Source: Prevotellaceae bacterium
GTDB lineage: Bacteria > Bacteroidota > Bacteroidia > Bacteroidales > Bacteroidaceae
DNA length: 8,238 nucleotides
Direction: 5' to 3'
Assembly: GCA_022508635.1 (NCBI GenBank)
Contig: JAFLUV010000050.1
Span: forward strand, 1 to 8,238
The translations under genes were made by a program, and so were the position numbers. The notes under the pieces were generated by a model. It ran no database searches. It was given only the letters and a program-made list of their open reading frames with translations, and was not told the DNA's origin. This document shows, piece after piece, positions 4,718-8,238 of the stretch (its first letter is position 1; every line of letters begins with the position of its first letter).

Positions 4718-6058
4718 ATGTTTGAAAACCTGAGCGAACGCCTTGAAAGGTCGTTCAAGATACTGAAGGGTGAGGGCAAAATCACCGAGATAAACGTCGC
4801 AGAAACCTTGAAGGATGTGCGGCGTGCCTTGCTTGATGCCGATGTCAACTACAAGGTTGCAAAGTCATTCACCGATACCGTCAAGCAGAAGGCACTGGGA
4901 CAGAACGTCCTGAACGCCATCAAGCCCCAGCAACTGATGGTGAAGATCGTGCATGACGAGCTGGCCGAGCTGATGGGCGGAGAGACGGTTAGCATGAACC
5001 TGAAGGGACATCCTGCCGTCATCCTGATGGCAGGATTGAACGGTGCCGGTAAGACGACCATGAGCGGAAAGCTTGCCAGGCTGTTGCGTGAGCAGCAGCA
5101 CAGGAATCCTTTGCTGGCAGCCTGTGACACCTTCCGCCCTGCTGCAATGGAGCAGCTTCGCGTCCTGGGCGAGCAGGTAGGTGTGCCTGTCTACATAGAG
5201 GAGGGCGCCACCGACCCGGTGCTCGTAGCCCGCAATGCCATACAGCACGCCAAGGCCAAAGGGCATGACGTGCTTATCGTCGATACTGCGGGACGACAGA
5301 GTATTGACGAAGAACTGATGCAGCAGATACAGGACATCCGCGATGCCGTGACTCCCGACGAAATACTCTTTGTCGTCGATGCCATGACGGGTCAGGATGC
5401 AGTCAATACGGCAAAGGAGTTCAACGACCGCCTTGACTATACGGGCGTTATCCTCACCAAGCTTGACGGCGATACTCGCGGCGGTGCCGCCTTGAGCATC
5501 CGTAGCGTCGTCAACAAGCCCATCATGTTTGTCGGTACGGGCGAGAAGATGGATGCCCTGGATCCTTTCCACCCTGACCGCATGGCCGACCGTATTCTGG
5601 GCATGGGCGATATCGTTTCGCTCGTGGAAAGGGCACAGGCACAGTACGATGAGGAGGAAGCCCGTCGCCTGGAGAAGAAGATACAGAAGAACCAGTTCGA
5701 CTTCAATGACTTCTACAGCCAGATACAGCAGATAAAGAAGATGGGCAGCCTGAAGGACTTGGCCAGCATGATACCTGGCGTGGGCAAGAGCATCAAGGAT
5801 ATGGACATCGACGACGATGCCTTCAAGAACATTGAGGCCATCATCCTCAGTATGACACCGAAGGAAAGAACGCATCCCGAATGCCTCAACAGCAGTCGCA
5901 GAATGCGTATCGCCAAAGGTTCGGGTACGAACATCCAGGAGGTGAACCGCCTGATAAAGCAGTTCGACCAGACACGCAAGATGATGAAGCTTATTACGGA
6001 CAAGAGCAGGATGCAGCAGCTGGCAGGCATGATGAAGGGACGTATGCCGGGAATGTAG
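4718..6058 (+). CDS. ffh: Signal recognition particle GTPase Ffh
   Basis: Ffh (SRP54) binds 4.5S RNA and signal sequences of nascent membrane proteins and docks with the FtsY receptor. At 446 aa it is complete. N domain: helices with RRALLDADVNYKVAK (35-49). G domain: P-loop GLNGAGKT (106-113), DTFRPAA (137-143), DTAGR (189-193), TKLDGD (247-252) and GTGEK (273-277). M domain: from about 295, ending in methionine-rich helices (MMKLITDK, LAGMMKGRMPGM), with the RNA-binding SRRMRIAKGSG region. The P-loop has Asn108 where Ffh proteins usually have Gln; Asn is typical of FtsY at this place, and DTFR also recalls FtsY, but the M domain leaves no doubt about identity. The start has no Shine-Dalgarno; the upstream sequence is AT-rich. 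It follows the hydrolase by 13 bases. Confidence 0.98.
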   Translation: MFENLSERLERSFKILKGEGKITEINVAETLKDVRRALLDADVNYKVAKSFTDTVKQKALGQNVLNAIKPQQLMVKIVHDELAELMGGETVSMNLKGHPAVILMAGLNGAGKTTMSGKLARLLREQQHRNPLLAACDTFRPAAMEQLRVLGEQVGVPVYIEEGATDPVLVARNAIQHAKAKGHDVLIVDTAGRQSIDEELMQQIQDIRDAVTPDEILFVVDAMTGQDAVNTAKEFNDRLDYTGVILTKLDGDTRGGAALSIRSVVNKPIMFVGTGEKMDALDPFHPDRMADRILGMGDIVSLVERAQAQYDEEEARRLEKKIQKNQFDFNDFYSQIQQIKKMGSLKDLASMIPGVGKSIKDMDIDDDAFKNIEAIILSMTPKERTHPECLNSSRRMRIAKGSGTNIQEVNRLIKQFDQTRKMMKLITDKSRMQQLAGMMKGRMPGM

Positions 6059-6061
6059 CAG

Positions 6062-6087
6062 CCTCTCCCGCTTTTCTTCCGGGAGGG
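6062..6087. repeat. Hairpin behind ffh
   Basis: CTCCCG (6065-6070) and CGGGAG (6080-6085) are perfect arms around a 9-base pyrimidine loop, with two more pairs outside (one G-U). TATCGGG follows instead of a T-run, so it is not a classical terminator and read-through into folD is likely. It may mark an mRNA processing or stabilising site. Confidence 0.45.
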
Positions 6088-6182
6088 TATCGGGCGGCAA
6101 TCGGAATTTAGGCGTTTGTCTGTCTGAACATCAGGAAGGTATGGAGAATAAACGAAGAATTGATTAAGCAAGAAAAGGCAAG

Positions 6183-7061
6183 ATGCAATTGATAGACGGT
6201 AAACAGACGGCTGCCACCATAAAGGCAGAGATAAAGAAAGAAGTGGAAGAGATTGTGGCTCGTGGCGGCAAGCGTCCGCACCTGGCTGCTATATTGGTAG
6301 GCCATGACGGCGGTAGCGAAACCTACGTCCGGAACAAGGTGCTTGCCTGCGAGGCCTGTGGCTTCCAGAGCACGTTGCTTTGTTTCGAGGACGACATTAC
6401 TGAGGAACGGCTGCTTGCAGAGGTGGAGAGGCTCAACGCCGACGAGTCCGTCGATGGCTTCATCGTGCAGCTTCCCCTGCCTCGGCACATTAGCGAGCAG
6501 AAGGTCATTGAGGCCATTGACTACCGCAAGGATGTGGATGGTTTTCACCCTGTCAATGTCGGGCGCATGGCCATCGGCCTGCCTTGCTATGTCAGTGCTA
6601 CGCCGAAGGGCATACTGGAGCTGCTTCGCCGCTATGACATTCCGACGAGCGGCAGGAAGTGCGTCATCCTCGGCCGCAGCAATATCGTGGGCAAGCCGAT
6701 GGCTCAGCTCATGATGCAGAAGCAGTATGGCGACAGCACGGTGACTGTCTGCCACAGCCGTTCGGCTACGCTGAAGGAGGAGTGCCGGCAGGCAGACATC
6801 ATCATTGCGGCTATCGGTCAGCCCGGTTTCCTCAAGGCCGACATGGTGAAGCCCGGTGCCGTGGTCATTGATGTCGGTACGACCCGTGTGCCCGATGCCT
6901 CGCGCAAGAGCGGCTTCCGTCTTTCGGGAGACGTTGACTTTGAGAACGTGGCACCGCTTTGCTCCTATATTACGCCTGTCCCCGGCGGCGTGGGTCCCAT
7001 GACTATCTGCATGCTTATGCTCAATACCCTTGCGGCTGGCAAGCACCTGTACTATTTCTAG
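6183..7061 (+). CDS. folD: Methylenetetrahydrofolate dehydrogenase/cyclohydrolase FolD
   Basis: Bifunctional cytoplasmic enzyme that converts 5,10-methylene-THF to 5,10-methenyl-THF with NAD(P)+ and hydrolyses that to 10-formyl-THF, supplying one-carbon units for purines and formyl-Met. The 292 aa cover the whole family. Catalytic residues are all present: Tyr48 and Lys52 in SETYVRNK, Gln96 in VQLPLP, Asp119 in DVDGFHPVN. The Rossmann half carries VILGRSNIVGKP, and the C-terminal signature TPVPGGVGPMT is intact. The start is supported by AAGAAAAGGCAAG immediately upstream. It lies 124 bases behind ffh with no clear promoter in the gap, so co-transcription with ffh is likely; the reason for pairing them is not evident from function. 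Confidence 0.97.
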   Translation: MQLIDGKQTAATIKAEIKKEVEEIVARGGKRPHLAAILVGHDGGSETYVRNKVLACEACGFQSTLLCFEDDITEERLLAEVERLNADESVDGFIVQLPLPRHISEQKVIEAIDYRKDVDGFHPVNVGRMAIGLPCYVSATPKGILELLRRYDIPTSGRKCVILGRSNIVGKPMAQLMMQKQYGDSTVTVCHSRSATLKEECRQADIIIAAIGQPGFLKADMVKPGAVVIDVGTTRVPDASRKSGFRLSGDVDFENVAPLCSYITPVPGGVGPMTICMLMLNTLAAGKHLYYF

Positions 7062-7148
7062 CTGGCAGGCATTCATGGCAATGACATTCTCTTCGGCCGA
7101 CTTGGGGCAGGACTTCTGCCGATAGTCTATGGTTGGTATCATTAAGGG

Positions 7149-8177
7149 ATGTTCAATTCAAGGATTCGATTTCTTTTTTTGCTTTTTCTCCCCGTTCTTC
7201 TTTCCCTGAAAGGGGGCGGGGGGATGCTCTATGCCCAGGGGCGTTTGCGGAAGATGTGGACGAAGGTCGACGACATACTGGCGGAGCGCTATTACCATAC
7301 ATCCTATGATACGAACTATGTGATCCGGCCTGGTGGGGCTTTAACGCTGAAGCTCAAGGCCAACCAGACGGGACAGAGCATACATGCGAGGCGGACGGCT
7401 GACGGCATCGAGACGAAGGCCAGCCTTAGGACGAACTACAAGACGACTATTTCCGTCGGGGCGGCCTATCGCGGACTTTCGGTCTCCTATTCCATCAATC
7501 CTGCCAAGCTGGGGGGCTCCTACAAGGATGATGAGCTGAATTTCAATTACTATGGCAGCCGCCTGAGTCTTGATGCGAGCTATCTGCGGGCATCCTCGAT
7601 GTCGGGAAAGATTGAGAGGGATGGCAGCACGAGCAGGATAGAGCACGGCGATGCCACGATGAAAGTCCTGAACGTTGCGGGCTTCTACAGCTTCAATCAC
7701 CGTCACTTCTCCTTTTCTGCCGCCTTCAACCAGTCGTACGTCCAGCGCCGTTCGGCCGGCTCCTGGCTGGCTGGGGTGAGCTATCAGGGCGGGACTATAC
7801 GGACGACCGGGAAGCTGAAGCTCCGCAATCCCGAAATACCGGAGGTTGTCATCAAGGCTGCGCACTTGGGGATGGGCGGCGGCTATGGCTACAACCTCGT
7901 TCTCGGCAGGAGGTGGCTGTTCCATCTCTCCGTACTTCCCACGTTCGTTGTCTATAACCGTAACAGGCTGACCATTGACGAGGACAGCAGGAATGCGGGC
8001 CCCATGCGCTTCAACATGCTGTTCAACGAGCGGGCTGCCGTCAACTACAACATCTCGTCGCGCTGGTTCCTCGGTGCCACGATCGTCATGAGCAACTCCC
8101 TTTTCGACGACAGGACCGTCGTCTTCAATCAAAACAAGTGGTTTGCCCGCACATTTGTCGGGCTGCGTCTTCTGTAA
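7149..8177 (+). CDS. DUF4421-type outer-membrane protein
   Basis: A 342-aa exported protein matching the Bacteroidales DUF4421 family by layout. Residues 1-30 form a signal peptide (basic N-terminus, hydrophobic FLFLLFLPVLLSL, cleavage likely after YAQ or nearby). The mature part opens with WTKVDDILAERYYHTSYDTNYV, here only partly quoted: DTNYV at about 54-58 is the typical family opening. The rest is a series of alternating amphipathic strands (TISVGAAYRGLSVSYSI, FYSFNHRHFSFSAAF, RTFVGLRLL), as expected for a beta-barrel of the outer membrane, ending in aromatic/Leu-rich strands. The role of the family is unknown. AAGGG stands directly before the ATG, serving as a ribosome site. The gap to folD is 87 bases with only a small GGCAG/CTGCC hairpin (7106-7120) and no promoter match, so it may be the last gene of the cluster. 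Confidence 0.88.
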   Translation: MFNSRIRFLFLLFLPVLLSLKGGGGMLYAQGRLRKMWTKVDDILAERYYHTSYDTNYVIRPGGALTLKLKANQTGQSIHARRTADGIETKASLRTNYKTTISVGAAYRGLSVSYSINPAKLGGSYKDDELNFNYYGSRLSLDASYLRASSMSGKIERDGSTSRIEHGDATMKVLNVAGFYSFNHRHFSFSAAFNQSYVQRRSAGSWLAGVSYQGGTIRTTGKLKLRNPEIPEVVIKAAHLGMGGGYGYNLVLGRRWLFHLSVLPTFVVYNRNRLTIDEDSRNAGPMRFNMLFNERAAVNYNISSRWFLGATIVMSNSLFDDRTVVFNQNKWFARTFVGLRLL

Positions 8178-8179
8178 GG

Positions 8180-8236
8180 GGACGGAAAGCAGGGCGACGG
8201 AGGGCGGTGCGATGCAGGAAGTGTCGCCTGCTGTCC
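8180..8236. repeat. Imperfect inverted repeat after the DUF4421 gene
   Basis: GGAC (8180-8183), AGCAGG (8188-8193) and CGAC (8195-8198) pair in order with GTCC (8233-8236), CCTGCT (8227-8232) and GTCG (8223-8226), 14 pairs interrupted by a 4-base and a 1-base bulge, around a 24-base loop. It starts 3 bases after the stop codon. The window ends too soon to see whether a T-run follows, so a terminator is possible but unproven. Confidence 0.45.
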
Positions 8237-8238
8237 GC

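Noticed and set aside
4865..6100. 411-aa open frame on the minus strand
   Set aside because: It is antisense to ffh, whose protein is unmistakable; the antisense product is rich in His and Leu with no domain, as expected of a shadow frame.
6059..6182. Terminator and separate promoter between ffh and folD
   Set aside because: The hairpin at 6062-6087 has no T-run and no TAnnTTTG element with a fitting TTTG was found in the gap.
6108..7142. 344-aa open frame on the minus strand
   Set aside because: It lies across folD in antisense; its composition is shadow-like and no domain is visible.
7341..8132. 263-aa open frame on the minus strand
   Set aside because: It is antisense to the DUF4421 gene and shows no recognisable protein features.

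Overview
The window looks like chromosomal DNA of a Bacteroidales bacterium, most likely Prevotellaceae or Bacteroidaceae. Three things point there: protein families typical of the order (a DUF4421 outer-membrane protein, a short winged-helix protein, a TonB-dependent receptor), promoters of the Bacteroidota type (TTTG about 20 bases upstream of TAnnTTTG), and start codons mostly lacking strong Shine-Dalgarno sequences. I see no rRNA, tRNA, transposase, phage gene or CRISPR array.

Left part (1-3103): a leftward two-gene unit. A small predicted lipoprotein is followed 37 bases later by a full-length TonB-dependent outer-membrane receptor of the siderophore/vitamin type (no SusD partner, no carboxypeptidase-like N-terminal domain). 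The 192 bases beyond the receptor hold no gene but contain short palindromes and a possible rightward terminator. Between the lipoprotein and the next gene (3104-3284) is a divergent promoter region with a perfect TTGAT-N4-ATCAA dyad, the textbook Fnr/Crp-family consensus.

Middle (3285-4107): a rightward 70-aa winged-helix protein, then a 610-base gap without a recognisable gene but rich in structure: three hairpins after the gene (the third a likely terminator), a four-unit, exactly 23-bp-spaced tandem array of the palindrome-like CCCTATAGG motif, a GC-rich dyad with two competing partner arms, and a good Bacteroidota promoter. This gap is the least explained part of the window.

Right part (4108-8177): a probable rightward housekeeping cluster: a YqiA/UPF0227-type alpha/beta-hydrolase, ffh (signal recognition particle GTPase), folD (one-carbon folate metabolism) and a DUF4421 outer-membrane barrel protein. 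The first two are 13 bases apart; the other gaps are 124 and 87 bases with no clear promoter or terminator, so co-transcription is plausible but not shown. The last 61 bases hold an imperfect inverted repeat cut close to the window edge.

No complete new system is evident. The best leads are the intergenic repeat and hairpin region at 3498-4107 and the Fnr-like box in front of the lipoprotein/receptor unit; two active-site variants (Ffh Asn108, hydrolase Ser65) are smaller curiosities.
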